From Polytrichum commune (Eukaryota > Streptophyta > Polytrichopsida > Polytrichales > Polytrichaceae), in assembly GCA_950295325.1 (NCBI GenBank), contig OX485804.1, positions 21,824,001 through 21,888,000 on the forward strand: a DNA stretch of 64,000 bases, read 5' to 3'. The first letter of the stretch is position 1. Every line of letters begins with the position of its first letter. A model generated the notes under the pieces. It saw nothing but the letters and a program-made list of their open reading frames with translations, was not told the DNA's origin and did no database searches. Positions 23,536 to 35,184 of this stretch are shown here, in pieces. The position numbers and the translations under genes were made by a program.

Positions 23536-25750
23536 AGCGTTCGAGGGAGGAATTACAATGGGGGGGGGGGTAAAACGTGGGGTTGAGTCTAATGTATTTT
23601 ATTAGGTGCAAGTTCGAACCTAGGGACGAAAATGTTGGTGCCAAAATGCGGGAGAACATGGAGGGGCCAGGCCCACATATTCTGCCCAAAAGCTAATTCC
23701 CATCTTAATTAGGCCCTCAAGGGAGGGCTGAAATGAGGGCACCATTTGGACCCCCATGGACGGCCCAGATACTCCTAAACTTAGGTTTGCATGGAACATG
23801 GGGGGAGATCTGCATCCGACGGTCTACATCAAATCTGGCCGAAAAGCCCCATGCAAGGGCCACAGGCTGGGACTCCGGACACCATGCTTACCCCAAAGGG
23901 GATTACACTAATTAAGGGGCTGTTTTAATACGGTTGTTATTTACACTTAATTACATTCAATCACACTGTACTAGTTTGAATGGGTATAACTCCTCGTGGA
24001 AATAGAAGGCATTCACTTGAATGTCATGAAAATAAACATATTAATAATAAAACAGTAATTTTTGGGTTCCATTTTAGAATTACAAAGACCCATTCAATGG
24101 TGAGTTGACCTCAGTGCTAATGAGGGGTTAGTAATATTTTTGACTTCCAAGTTAATTGCATGTTTTATTGGCAGTTTCACTTCGAAAATGAAATCCTAAT
24201 CAGTTGCTTATTTACTTAATAGACGTGAACATGTATATTGGATTTTGGACCTTGAAGGTGAAGTGCACTCAATATGAGTTATATGAACAAGCAACCTTCA
24301 AGAATGCAAGGTTTTTTTTTGAAGTTGGGCAGAGCAGGCGGTAGTCTTCAGCGGGATTTGAAATTTTAGATTTGTTTTGTGGGGGTTGCCTGGAGGTGCT
24401 GGATCGTGGGCCCTGGCCCCTATCCACCTCCCCCCTGAAAGTTAGTAGGGGGAGGTTTAACGTCTACCCTGTTTACACCATGGATCATGAAGTTGTCCCA
24501 AGGCCCTATAAAAACTATGATTGGTTGTTGAACTCGTCATGGGACAACTTCGGTTTACGCCAAGGGAGAATTGTTAGAGTGACCATGAAGTTTGAGGTCC
24601 CCAAAAGATATGTGCAAAGGCCTACATTTTCCACTGACATGGTCCAACGAGTTTTGCGGTGGGAGTGGCAAAAGAGGTGCTCTAGTAGAAAAAGGTAGGG
24701 GGCCATGGCCTAAAAATGTTGTCATGCTAAATTTATACTAAAATTTTATTTGGTGGAGAGAAGATGAAGACAAGACAAGACAATGGTCAAACTTTAATTG
24801 TTTTCAAAACTGCCCTTTTTGGGCATATGTTAAAAAAAATCATCACATTCAATTTTTGGTCATTCCTCTTGGTCCACATGGTTTGACTTCATGGTCCATG
24901 GTGTAAACCGGCCCTAAGTCTCATGTTCCGATCACACCAATGTTGATGTTCGGTTTCAACCGTGAAATTATTGGGGATTATGTTGGGAAATAGATGTTGG
25001 CCCATCATTTTTCACATCATTACAGTTGGAGATGATGACAAATGGTGCTAGAAGTGGCTGGTGTGATTAGTTCCATAGCTTCTTCATCTTGCGGCTGCAT
25101 GAAACTTACCCACCAACTTGTCAATTGATAATGGAATTTTTTTTTAAATGGCTTTCGGTGTATAGGAAACAAAACATATTTACATCAATGTTTAGATTGG
25201 TGTGAAGTTGCCAAGCCCTTTCACCCAAGTTATTAATGCCCAAGATGAGCCATTGGTACAAGCCATGGCTGAACCCCCACAAGGCCAAAGTCCAAATCTC
25301 CCTTAAGGGGTGCACTAAACTAAACACATACGACCATATGTGAGTGCACAAAATGGGTGTTGTTTTGAACCTTTCCATACTACATTTACATATGCTACAC
25401 AAATGATAACTCGTACTTATGTACATGTATGGAGTAATTTTAAAGAATATATAACATTTTGTCCTTGTATGGTAGTGTCCATCAAACATGGAGATTGGCT
25501 TATGTTGGTATCACAAAGGAACCAATAACAAGTGGACATACAATCATATTGGTCATTGATGATAGACGTAGAAACAACAATTGCATTAGCTTTTGTGACA
25601 TGTATTGCAAACTTAGATGTTTATGAGTTACATCCAGGTGATTGAGAAGTCTTCAACGACTTTATTGATAAATGCTAGGGTTTTCATTATGCATATGCCA
25701 TAGGGGTTGATGGTTTTTCAAAAGTATATTTGTATACTTATGTTTATGAC

Positions 25751-25789
<39 letters not shown>

Positions 25790-26429
25790 TGTCACTTGTA
25801 TTTTATCATTGAAATTGTATATGTATTGTTTAATTTTACAAAAATAAACTTGTATATAGAGGCTTTTTACATTATGTTGCAAACACACATGATTCTTGGT
25901 TACAATGAAAGGTGCACCCCAAGGAAAATTTCCCGAAGTTATTTTAGAACGTTATTTTAATTGATAAATTATTGAAGAAATTTGTGTCTTTAGTGGTGGA
26001 AACATGCATATGTCATGTTTATAATGCTATGAATGTTCACATGTCCCAAGGCAAAAGATTATACCCTAAAGTTGTACACTAGTATGGGTGAACACAACAT
26101 CAGGCAAGTGGCTACCTGAACAAAACGTAAACCTTATGTGACTTCCTTCTCAAACCTCCTCATCTATCTCAATCCTCTTGTCAATCTTGACTTCTAACAA
26201 TCGAGGGATTAATGCCTACCTTTTGGTAGGTGAACTCTGGAGGGTTCATTTATCTATAAGGTAGAGCCGCCCATAAATGATCGTTTAAGAGATTATGCGT
26301 CAAATATGGAGAAGTTTGAGTCAATGCAAAAGTTGTTCCATGCATGAAGATATCAAGAGGATTGCAAAATTTTCATAACTTTATTCCTTAAATTGAAATT
26401 ATTAAGAATTTATGAAGCCACAAGTTGTC
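23536..26429. other. Gene-free stretch with simple repeats
   Basis: A run of 11 G lies at 23560-23570 and a compound (CA)n(TA)n microsatellite at 25751-25789. A 108-codon plus-strand frame (24372-24698) resembles no known protein. The words 'tttacaccatgga.catgaag' at 24478 and its complement near 24890 form the ends of a possible ~430-bp inverted-repeat element, which I cannot confirm. Confidence 0.45.
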
Positions 26430-26540
26430 TAGGGTATGCCATAACCGCTCATGTTGAGATGAATTCCTCCTCACTTTAGCACTTAAAACCATGGACATGT
26501 GTCATGACACTATCGATTCCATGATGATACCATAACCAAA
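26430..26540 (+). repeat. Fragment of family A extension
   Basis: Reverse complement of 17390-17480, sharing 'cataaccgctcatg', 'ctcactttagcac' and 'gacatgtgtcatgac'. Confidence 0.6.
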
Positions 26541-28525
26541 GTTGGAGACTTGGAAACCAAGAACCGTGGGTGTACAAAGTTGGCATGAAGGGTAAACTGT
26601 AACCACGTTTGTGTGAATATAATTCCAATCATCTAGTTCGCCATCACCGCCCCCAAATCTAGTGGACACTTGGAGTTGGAGTTTGGAGGAGGATGCAATT
26701 CCTTGTCTTTCTTGCTAGAAGGGTGTGTATTGTTGCCGATCATTATCAAAAAAAACAAAAACAAAAACCTTTTATTGTCAACTGAGTGTGAGCTTTCTTC
26801 TTCAACCCTATAAATCGCATGCAATCATTCTTCCTCTATGTAGTGCATGCAACTTCTTAGAATTTTGGAGTTGAGCCTAAAAGAGTTTTAAGTTCTAGAC
26901 ACTCTATTGAAGTTGCTTTTGGATTGTAAGCATATGTTAAACACTTTCATAGAAGTGAAATAAAATACCTTCATGGGGTCTACATTATGACCTACATATC
27001 CTTACTTTTTGGAAAATATTTGCCAATGATTAGTTATGAGAACTTTGGTATTTGAAAGTGCACAACTTTCCCAATTCACATACAAATGGTATCAACGGAT
27101 TCCTCTCAATAACCTCCCTCTTTCCAAACATGTTGCCTCTCTAGTTTGTGAAATAACAGTTGATCAATCCATTAGAAGCATTAAAAATGATTGATTGCCA
27201 CCACGGGTCATTCCTTCTCTTGTGATGCATTATGTTGTAGTTTTTTGGTTTGAACTTAATGCACCTTTGCAACCATCCATGTGCACACATCAATCAAAAA
27301 TTACATCTAAATCAATTTGCTGAAGTTGGTAAATTGGTCTATAATTCATTCAATTACTAATAATACATGCTGCCATTCTCACTAACTCATGCTTTGACTA
27401 ACGTGACAACTAGCATTCATGTCATGATATGCACAAAAGCCCTAGCCGTGAAATGTGGAGCCTTATTTTAAACACCCATAAGAAGAAATTACCGAAACCA
27501 ATCCTAACTTGATTAAAATTCCGGTACCCTATAAATTCTTGATGGATCGTGATCGGGAACATGCGGTTTGACTCTAGATTAAGCCCATTCTCTTTGAGGA
27601 GTCTTGTCTCTTGGTTTTGGTTTTCTCAAGCTCAACTTGGGTTCAATGAGGTGTATCATGCTTCTCTCAACGAAAACATCATTTGATCCCAAATAGCATG
27701 GCAATGTGAAAGCATATAGAAACATAGCTTACACACTATATATATGTATAATTTGAAGGTATGAAACTACACGTGTGTAATTAGTGTGGGTGGGAAATTC
27801 TTCATGTGGGTTGAATAATCAAGAGGCGTGGCTGAATAATTTGTTGCTCTCAAAAGACTTGACCTAACTAACTTATTTATTGAGAGTGATGAGCCCACGA
27901 GGAGTTGAGTAGAGTGATGAGCCTGATGGGAGTTGATCTGCATGTGGATCCAACGGTGGAGAGGGCGAGACACAAGAATCCTAGAGTCCAGACAAAACAG
28001 CCTCTATTATATTTACCGCAGGTGGGGGGCAGGGGGCCCATTCATTGGCCGAAATGAAAATAGTGGAAAGGGAGGAAGTGGTTTAAAGTTACCCAAGAAA
28101 TCGGCGACACTGCAACAGAACATGCCCATATAGCTAGGTCTGAGCAGCTGAGCTTTTTACCATTAATACACACAAACTAAAACTCACTCCCATTTTATGC
28201 TAAAATGAATGGGCGGCCCACAATACACACACACACACACACCAGGCCCAGCCCAGCCCCAGAGGGAGTAATTAATGAGGTTAATTAATTAGCATCCTTA
28301 GCTTGTACTTCCTATTCAAGGAAATAAATGGGGAACAAAAATTGGGCTTGGGAGGAGAAAACTGAGCAGATTCCAAAGCCAAACTCCAAATCAACGGCCT
28401 ACACTCGTGGTCCCTTGGGACCACGATGAGGTTTTAGTTCCCATTCATGTTGTAGTACATTGTTTTGTAGTACATACATACAATTCAAGCAATGGCGTAG
28501 TAGTAGTACTACTAGGGTTCAGTGA
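26541..28525. other. Gene-free stretch
   Basis: An (AC)n microsatellite lies at 28224-28243. 'aaattccggtaccctata' near 27520 is the complement of part of 17340-17360, so more decayed family A sequence is likely here. No gene is recognised. Confidence 0.5.
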
Positions 28526-28745
28526 TCTTGGGCATACTGATCAGTTGACATCCTAGTGTTTGCAAGTCCAACCGGTCACATGTTGTTGACATCATGTTGG
28601 GTTTTTTCTATATTGAGTTGAGGTATGTTCTATAGATTCTTCTAAAACGATCGGTAGTTCTCCTGAAGTTTTGAACTTCAACCGGTTGTTTCGTCAATTG
28701 AACCAGTTCATCTGTAACAAACTGTTGGTTCTCTCCGATCACTGC
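28526..28745 (-). repeat. Dispersed repeat family A, copy 3
   Basis: Reverse-complement copy with 'agtccaaccggtcacatg', 'gattcttctaaaacg' and 'gaacttcaaccggttgtttc'. It is the closest match to 17104-17300. Confidence 0.65.
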
Positions 28746-28751
28746 TAGGGT

Positions 28752-28854
28752 TAGTTTCCATGTAGGCCGCCTGCCCACCAAATTTTAGTGGAAGTGTAGA
28801 GTCCACCAGAATCCACTAGAATTTGGTGGGCGAGAGCGGCTTATATGGAAACTA
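28752..28854. repeat. Hairpin of about 103 bp with ~42-bp arms
   Basis: The left arm 'tagtttccat...cccaccaaattttagtgga' pairs with the right arm 'tccactagaatttggtggg...atatggaaacta', with a loop of about 19 nt. It starts directly after the family A copy. Confidence 0.85.
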
Positions 28855-29016
28855 TCCCCTTCGTCGTACATGTCAATATATACAATTTTAGAGTAATGTG
28901 TAGTCTTGCTCGCCCGGGCCTTGTTTTCTTCAGATTGAAACCTTGGCCCTCCTGTCCAACTTTGGGACTGCAACTCGAACAATTTCAGAGCTCATAGGTA
29001 CATTTATTTCTTCCAA

Positions 29017-29146
29017 CCATGGGATGCTCTGACCTAGTGCAAGGAGACTTAGATTAAGTGTGAATCTGCACTGGGTTGGGATGTCCCATGGTTACATTCC
29101 CAATGCCCGCATGAACGAACACACATTGCTTGATAATGTTATGAAC
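29017..29146. mobile_element. Foldback family E, copy 2
   Basis: 'ccatgggatgctctgacct' and 'gggttgggatgtcccatgg' form a short hairpin, followed by 'gcatgaacgaacacacattg', which matches the right arm of the copy at 20140-20316. Confidence 0.55.
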
Positions 29147-30285
29147 TTGTGAGGGTGGATTACCATTTGGAACAACGTAGTGCATGATAGCTTCTTACGA
29201 AGGATGCAACTTTTAAACCATCAAAGTTTTCTTATCTTCTATATAGTGCATACTTTATCTATACATGTCACACTTGTAAAAAAATTGCATCCTCTGTGTA
29301 TCTTTCAGAAAATTGGTTTATGAAGAGTTCCACTATGTAATAATGTGAATGGCAAATGCTTGCACCAAAATTTTGAATTGAGGAAAGCGGTGCGTCCAAT
29401 CTATGATACAAATACGACATGATGAGATAAATGTCCAAGATAAGAGAATGCACCTCCAAACACCAAACCATTGCTCTCATTCATATATATATATATAATG
29501 TGTTGGGACATAAGATGTTTTCTAGTAAAGATGGTTGTGCTTCAATGTGTGTTCACATTAAGAAACTTGGAGTGGAGGCCATACGTTATCTCTTCCCCAT
29601 GGAAAATAAGTTGGTGCATCGGACAAAAAGTGGACGGTAAGCATGGATACCCCCTAACCAACACGCAACCACTATTTTACATTTGGGATTTCAAATGTAC
29701 CACCGTGGTACATATTAGGTTACATGTCGGTTTTGGGTATCACAACCTTACAATGAAGATGCCACTGACCGTCCAACCGGGGATTTGTGGCACTCAAGTA
29801 TATTCCTAACTAGAGTGTTCTTCATTCGCTTTCAATGATATTGCTAGTTTTTTTATAGGCAATTTAAGCAATAAGATATAAGATGGTGCCTTGTCTACTG
29901 CGAGATAATAATACATTCGTGTTGGCAAACCTTACAATTGTCTAAGCTAGCACACTACCTTATTACATCAAGAGGAGAGAGGAAATTATCACATATGAAT
30001 GTAGCTCTCATTCATCCAACATAAAAACTTGACCCCCTATAAGTTTGTGGCCAACTCATTTCAAATAACCTAAACTTGATTAGTCCAAGGTCTTTATATT
30101 AGAATCCAATGTCAAATCAGTAAAAAATAATATCCTCCAACCGACATACTACTTTAGGGCTTTTATGTTGGATGAACAAAAGGTATGGTCATATGTGGAA
30201 ATAATTTCCCTCACTCCATAGTAAGACGCCACCAACCATCCTAAGAATTGCTAAGTTGAGGGTGGTGTGCACTATGTCAAAGTCT
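29147..30285. other. Gene-free stretch
   Basis: A short AT microsatellite lies at about 29484-29497. No coding sequence is recognised. Confidence 0.5.
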
Positions 30286-30925
30286 AGGGAGAATTTTGAG
30301 CATAATCAGTTGAGATCATGGTGTTTCCAAGTCCAATTGGTTGTTTGTTGACATCTTTCGGTTGTTGTTTATTGGCTCGGTCCCATGTCATGGGATAGAG
30401 GCATTGTGGAGGTTACCTTTGAGTAGCAATAGGGCCCGAGTAATGCATGTCATAACAAAACGGACAAGGTTTAGTGAAGCTCAACGAAAGCTTAGTGGAA
30501 GCTCAATGAAAATTCCAATTTAATATGAAAAGATCTACACCGTTCATGGTAATTAGTGTCACTTACTATTTGGAATTACTTCTTGCTAACAAGTTCAATT
30601 TTTTTACTAGCAAGAGTTGAATAGGTTGTTGGACATTATAAAACATAAATGACTTTGCTTGGTAAAATATTGCATTCTCACTAAATAAATATAGCATTGC
30701 GTAACTCCAAATGCTATGCGATACTAAATACCATAAATGTTGTAGTAATTAAAAAAAACTACTTTTTAAATGTTATTTTAGGACATAACCTCTTGTGGTA
30801 AAGCCACATTCCTTTGTTGATTCAAAGAATATTCAATAAGTTCTTTAAATGATGGATAATTTTCATGAAGTCTTGAACTTCAACCGGTTGTTTCTCAAAC
30901 TTAACCGGTTCATTTGCAACTACAC
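30286..30925 (-). repeat. Dispersed repeat family A, copy 4, interrupted
   Basis: The first part of the family is at 30286-30360 ('ggagaattttgagcataatc', 'tccaagtccaattggttg') and the last part at 30866-30925 ('gtcttgaacttcaaccggtt'). About 500 bp separates them and includes MITE C copy 3 (30548-30732). Confidence 0.55.
30548..30732. mobile_element. MITE family C, copy 3
   Basis: The left end 'ggtaattagtgtcacttact' and right end 'gcgatactaaatacc' are inverted repeats. The inside shares 'aataggttgtt', 'aaacataaatgac' and 'ttgcttggtaaaatatt' with copy 1 at 2561-2781. Confidence 0.7.
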
Positions 30926-31069
30926 TAAATTGTCCTATTAGTGTGGGTTACCATTTGGAGTAACGTGTTGCTATAATATGTTTCTCAAACTTAACCGGTT
31001 CATTTGCAACTACACTAAATTGTCCTATTAGCGTGGGTTACTATTTGGAGTAACATGTTGCTATAATAT
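30890..31069 (+). repeat. 90-bp tandem duplication
   Basis: Two adjacent 90-bp units (30890-30979 and 30980-31069) start 'gtttctcaaacttaaccg' and end 'ctataatat', with three substitutions by eye. Each unit joins the end of family A repeat 4 to the left end of MITE C copy 4. Confidence 0.9.
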
Positions 31070-31212
31070 TTTACTACCATTATACCCACTCAAGTATATC
31101 ATATTCTTCGGTGTGCATACTAACTACTGATGTTATTTGGGTACAAAATGATATTCTTAGTCAAATGCTATAGCAATGCATAACTCTAAATGGTAATCCA
31201 CACTAATTAGAC
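30933..31212. mobile_element. MITE family C, copy 4, left end duplicated
   Basis: The left end 'cctattagtgtgggttacca' is complemented at the right by 'tggtaatccacactaattag'. Its left end is present twice because of the 90-bp tandem duplication. Confidence 0.65.
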
Positions 31213-32242
31213 AAAAAGAGTGCAGCGGTCAATTCTCTCCTTTCATTGCATTGTCCACTATGCAAGTTGACTTAAGCTCAAGGCCCATCCCCACTTGGCT
31301 TTACCAAATAACCAAAGCGTTTCTTAAAAATCGGGTAAAGCTCTCTTGGTTATGGTAGAGGCACTCCGACTACCCTGCTGCACCTACAAGACTTGATTGG
31401 AAGATTTTCAAGTAGGTTTTAGTTAAGTAGCTTTCACACATGTTCATTGTAAGTTATCTACCAAGCAATGACATGTTTTTGAAGCAAGGTCAAATGCCTT
31501 ACCACTCGTCTACTTTACCATTGCTTTTTGTTCATGACGCTCCTTGCGGCCTCATAGCTAAAACCTAAGAGCAACCAACCAAAGATCCAGAGGCCACACT
31601 TTTCAAGGTCCTATATTCTTGCCTCCTCGCTAGCTAGGTACCGATGGGAGGGTCGGTGCTTGAGGTTTAAAACCTCCACTTTCAAGCCCTGTCGTGTCCG
31701 TTGTCAACTAGGCTCATGACTTAGATAACGTCGATAGTGCGGACATAACATTATTCAACTGCTATCAGCCGTTCCATTATAATAATATCAGCACACCGCT
31801 TCACCCAAGTTTTCTCAGCTTTAATCTACCAATGCAATGCTCTGTTGTGAGAAGAAACATAATCTAATCCCAAATAGAATCGTGCTTAGCCCCGCCCAAC
31901 GTGTAGGCCCAGCTGAATAATGTTATGGAGGGCATAGTTTCAAAAACTAACTTTTAGGCTAAGTATGGCTCTAGTAAAGCCAGGTGGGAAGAGGGGGGGG
32001 GGGGAAATTAGTGTGAACCGGTACTTGCCGGATTTGCAAAATTCCTGAGCAGGTGGGCCCCACCAGGGGCACAGGAGTCAGCGGCAGTTCCAAGCCACTC
32101 AGATGCCCCAAAATATGAAAATAAATAAACAAAGGAGGAGCTCCGAAGCCCATCCATTTCAGATTCAACATTCCCAACCCCTCCTCACGCACTCACAATC
32201 GTAGCTTCCGTTGCAATCCCGCATTATCTACTTAGCCACCCT
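31213..32242. other. Upstream flank of the LURP-one-related gene
   Basis: A run of 12 G lies at 31993-32004. No coding frame is recognised. The last few hundred bases probably hold the promoter of the gene that starts at 32968; I cannot place a TATA box with confidence. Confidence 0.4.
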
Positions 32243-32967
32243 TTGCGATCAAACAATCTTTTTGTGTGCGCATCAGGTTCATTGCTGAGCACTTTTTTGT
32301 GTGGTCACCAGTGCAGAGTCTCTGAATCGCTGGTGGTGCAAGGAGGGAGTGATTCTGGAAGCAGGTGGTCGTCGTCGTCGTCGTCATTGTTGTTTCAGAT
32401 CCAGCTACGGTGTCCGGTGGACCCAAATTTCGGCAGATTCAACTTGGTCTGTGTTTGGTGACAGACTTTGAAAAAGCATGGTAGTGTTGTTGCAGTGGAT
32501 CGGATTAGCGCCTGCAACACAGTTGTTGCAGCTTTAACCTGTTCTTCGAGGAAACAACCTTGAAGCAGCAGGTATTACTTTGGTAGATGTCCGTTACAGA
32601 TCCACATTCCTCTCTACCGGAGACCTATTAATCTTGCAATTAGGGACCGAGTTTCTAGTGGACTTTTTGTCACTTTTTCCATCTGTTTCGGCGACTTTCA
32701 GTCTCCAGAACGTTTTGGACCAAGCTTCGAGGTTTGGCTGGATTGTTGTGAGGACACACCTACTGATCTACACTATCTCTACTGCTGGTGCTGGTGCTGC
32801 TACATGGTGAACCAAAGAAATTCCAAGCACACACCATGATAACTCCAGTGACCCGGAATTTTGCCTTTACTTGGTGAGGCTTGCATTCGCCGCATACAGA
32901 TCAAGAGATCATTACGCATACACTTCCTTACCCCAGCGAAGCAATTTGAGACCAAGAGGTTGCGAGG
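32243..32967 (+). other. Probable 5' leader of the LURP-one-related gene
   Basis: The stretch is less AT-rich than the flank and contains a (GTC)6 run at 32368-32385. Several upstream ATGs open short frames (for example near 32478 and 32587), so an unspliced leader would carry upstream ORFs. The leader may contain an intron; I cannot decide this from sequence alone. Confidence 0.35.
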
Positions 32968-34139
32968 ATGACAGCCATGGAGCTCCGACCAGTTGAGGGC
33001 GCAGAGAAGGAGGAAGGCGCAGAGTGGATCGATACCTCGGACCCCATGCCGGAGGCCATCGTTCCTGGGACACCTGGAGCACCCAAGGAGCTTGGACCTG
33101 TGGTAGCGGAAGAGTTTTGTGCTGAGAAGCCAATGCAGTTCTTCGCCCGAAGGAAGTCCTTCTCGTGGGGCGAGGCGGACTGGACCTTCAGCGACAATGC
33201 TGGCAACTTGGAGTTTGAAGTCACCGGTGGAAAGTTTGGATATGTCAGTGTGAAAAGATTTCTCACCGACGCCTATGGCAACCAAGTACTCCAGATGCAA
33301 AACAAGGTGATCACACTCTTCTCTTCAATAGCAATGAATCTTGCAATTTACCTATTTCTGTTGCTGTTTCTGTGTCGACTTGGTGATCAACTCGAGGGTG
33401 GATGGCATTATTATTTTGGCGATCAATCTTCTAACACTCATTGCAATTCCATCTTGGAAATATGCAGCCTTGGACGTTGAAGTCGAAATGGATGGCGTAC
33501 GCCACCGGAAATGAGCAACCGCTATGGACAATGTACAAGACGGGAGTGTTGAAGCTCTTCAGACCTTCGATCGACGTGTTTCTTGGTTCCAATGCCGAGC
33601 GCAAGGTACCAGATTACCACATCCAAGGGAACCTCTTCGGTCGGCGAGGAAGCATCAGCCATGGCACCGAAACCGTTGCAGAGGTATGCAATCGTCTCAT
33701 ACCCCATCCATCAAAACCCTCGACATTTAAAAGTACGCATCACCATTCAATATAGATTCCAAATCAATTTCCTTCTTCAAATTGCACGTTAAACAACATT
33801 TTCATTGCATAGAGTGTCTTGCTCCACCAGATTCCTCCCTTGCCATGTAAAACAAGTGTAAAATCTACTTCTCTTGGTGATCTACATACATACACATTCC
33901 ATTCAAGCTCACATGCAGGCCCGTTGGTGTTGATGATGTGGGTACAGGTGGAGCAGACAATGTGTGCCGAGGGTGATGAGGAGGACGACACATTTGTGAT
34001 CACAGTCTGTCAAGGAGTGGACTATGCCTTCATTCTGTCTCTCCTGGTCATCACGGACATGGTGTACATCAGCAGCAGCAGCAAGAAGAAAAACAGCCCT
34101 CTGGTGTCCGATTCTCCACAACTCTACACCATGAATTGA
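32968..34139 (+). CDS. LURP-one-related (LOR, tubby-C2-like) protein, 248 aa
   Basis: Three exons by eye: 32968-33306, 33468-33683 and 33948-34139, all joined in phase 0, giving 248 residues. The family belongs to the tubby-like C-terminal fold; Arabidopsis LURP1 is involved in basal defence against an oomycete, and most members are uncharacterised. Family features seen are the N-terminal EEFCAEKPMQFFARRKSFSW block, the alternating beta strands WTFSDNAGNLEFEV and FLTDAYGNQVLQMQ, the central DVFLGSN and DYHIQGNLFGRRGSIS blocks, and the C-terminal VCQGVDYAFILSLLVITD block that ends the fold. It has a 40-residue acidic N-terminal extension and a Ser/Lys-rich tail, so it is somewhat longer than typical members (about 200-220 residues). 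The start is the first ATG in frame. No signal peptide is evident; the hydrophobic C-terminal segment is part of the fold in this family. Confidence 0.85.
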
Positions 34140-35184
34140 TCATAGCAGCTTGGATCCATTATCAGCCTGGATCAACTTTGTATTATGAGATGGATGGACC
34201 GGACCGTCTGATCCACTCTGGCTTTTTGGTGTTCTCTGCCAGGACTACATTTGTAGACAGTACAATAGAAGGTGTTTCTATACACCAGCTAGGTCATACT
34301 CTTTATACTTACAACGGCGGGATACTTTGATGTCAAGCAGCACTTGACAATCTTACTATGTGAGACCCGCATGCCCAACTAGATTAATTAGCATACAAGG
34401 CTGCTGATTTCTTCTTAGACTTCAACTAAAGTGATGACACATCGATCATGATAACCAGAACTTAGCTAGTGATGACTGTAAGTTTTAGGGAAAACAATAT
34501 CTTCATCATGTCTATGGCAGAGTGGCCAGGTTGAGTCACAACCTGACTTTGTATAGTTTGAGCTTCAAAGAAAGACTCTTAAGGTTTCACAGATTTTTAG
34601 AACAATGGATCGATATATCAAGCTGGTCTGCAGAGAAGAATTTTTCTGTGTTTGAATGACCGCGGATGAAGAAAATAAAGCTGTAAAGGTATGCCATGCA
34701 TCAAGACAGTTTCCACACAAATAATTTAAAAAAAAAAACTCACATTACACTTATCCTGTAGCTCAATAGGAGTTTTGGTTGGGAGTTGATTGTTTTGCAT
34801 ACTACACCTTTTATGTTCGGGAAGTTTCTCGGTGCCTTTGAGGTTTCAACTCTGAACGTTACTTATAATGGGTCATTGTGGCCACACTCATTTGGGCATG
34901 CCAAGAGGTGCTAAAATGAGTTTGGCCCTCAATGGACCGAAATAGGTTGCTCTTCTCACTTGTGATGAGTGGTGTTCCTGTGTAAAGGGTATCCTGTTTC
35001 TGTGATTTCTGTGCTAAAGAGCATCAGAATGGGTGAGCATGTGGAAAGGGGGATACCTGTTGCAAGTTCATGAATTTTGGCCGCTGGTGATCTCCAGCAG
35101 ATTTGCTAGGCTTGTCCAGAATGCATTTCGTAAAGTTGTCAAACCTGGCTCACATACAATACATTACATCATCATGTGTGTGAG
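34140..35184. other. 3' flank between convergent genes
   Basis: Holds the 3' untranslated ends of the LURP-one-related gene (plus) and of the coiled-coil gene (minus). An 'aataaa' occurs near 34673. No further gene is recognised. Confidence 0.45.

Noticed and set aside
32800..33300. 166-codon minus-strand frame
   Set aside because: Antisense to exon 1 of the LURP-one-related gene.
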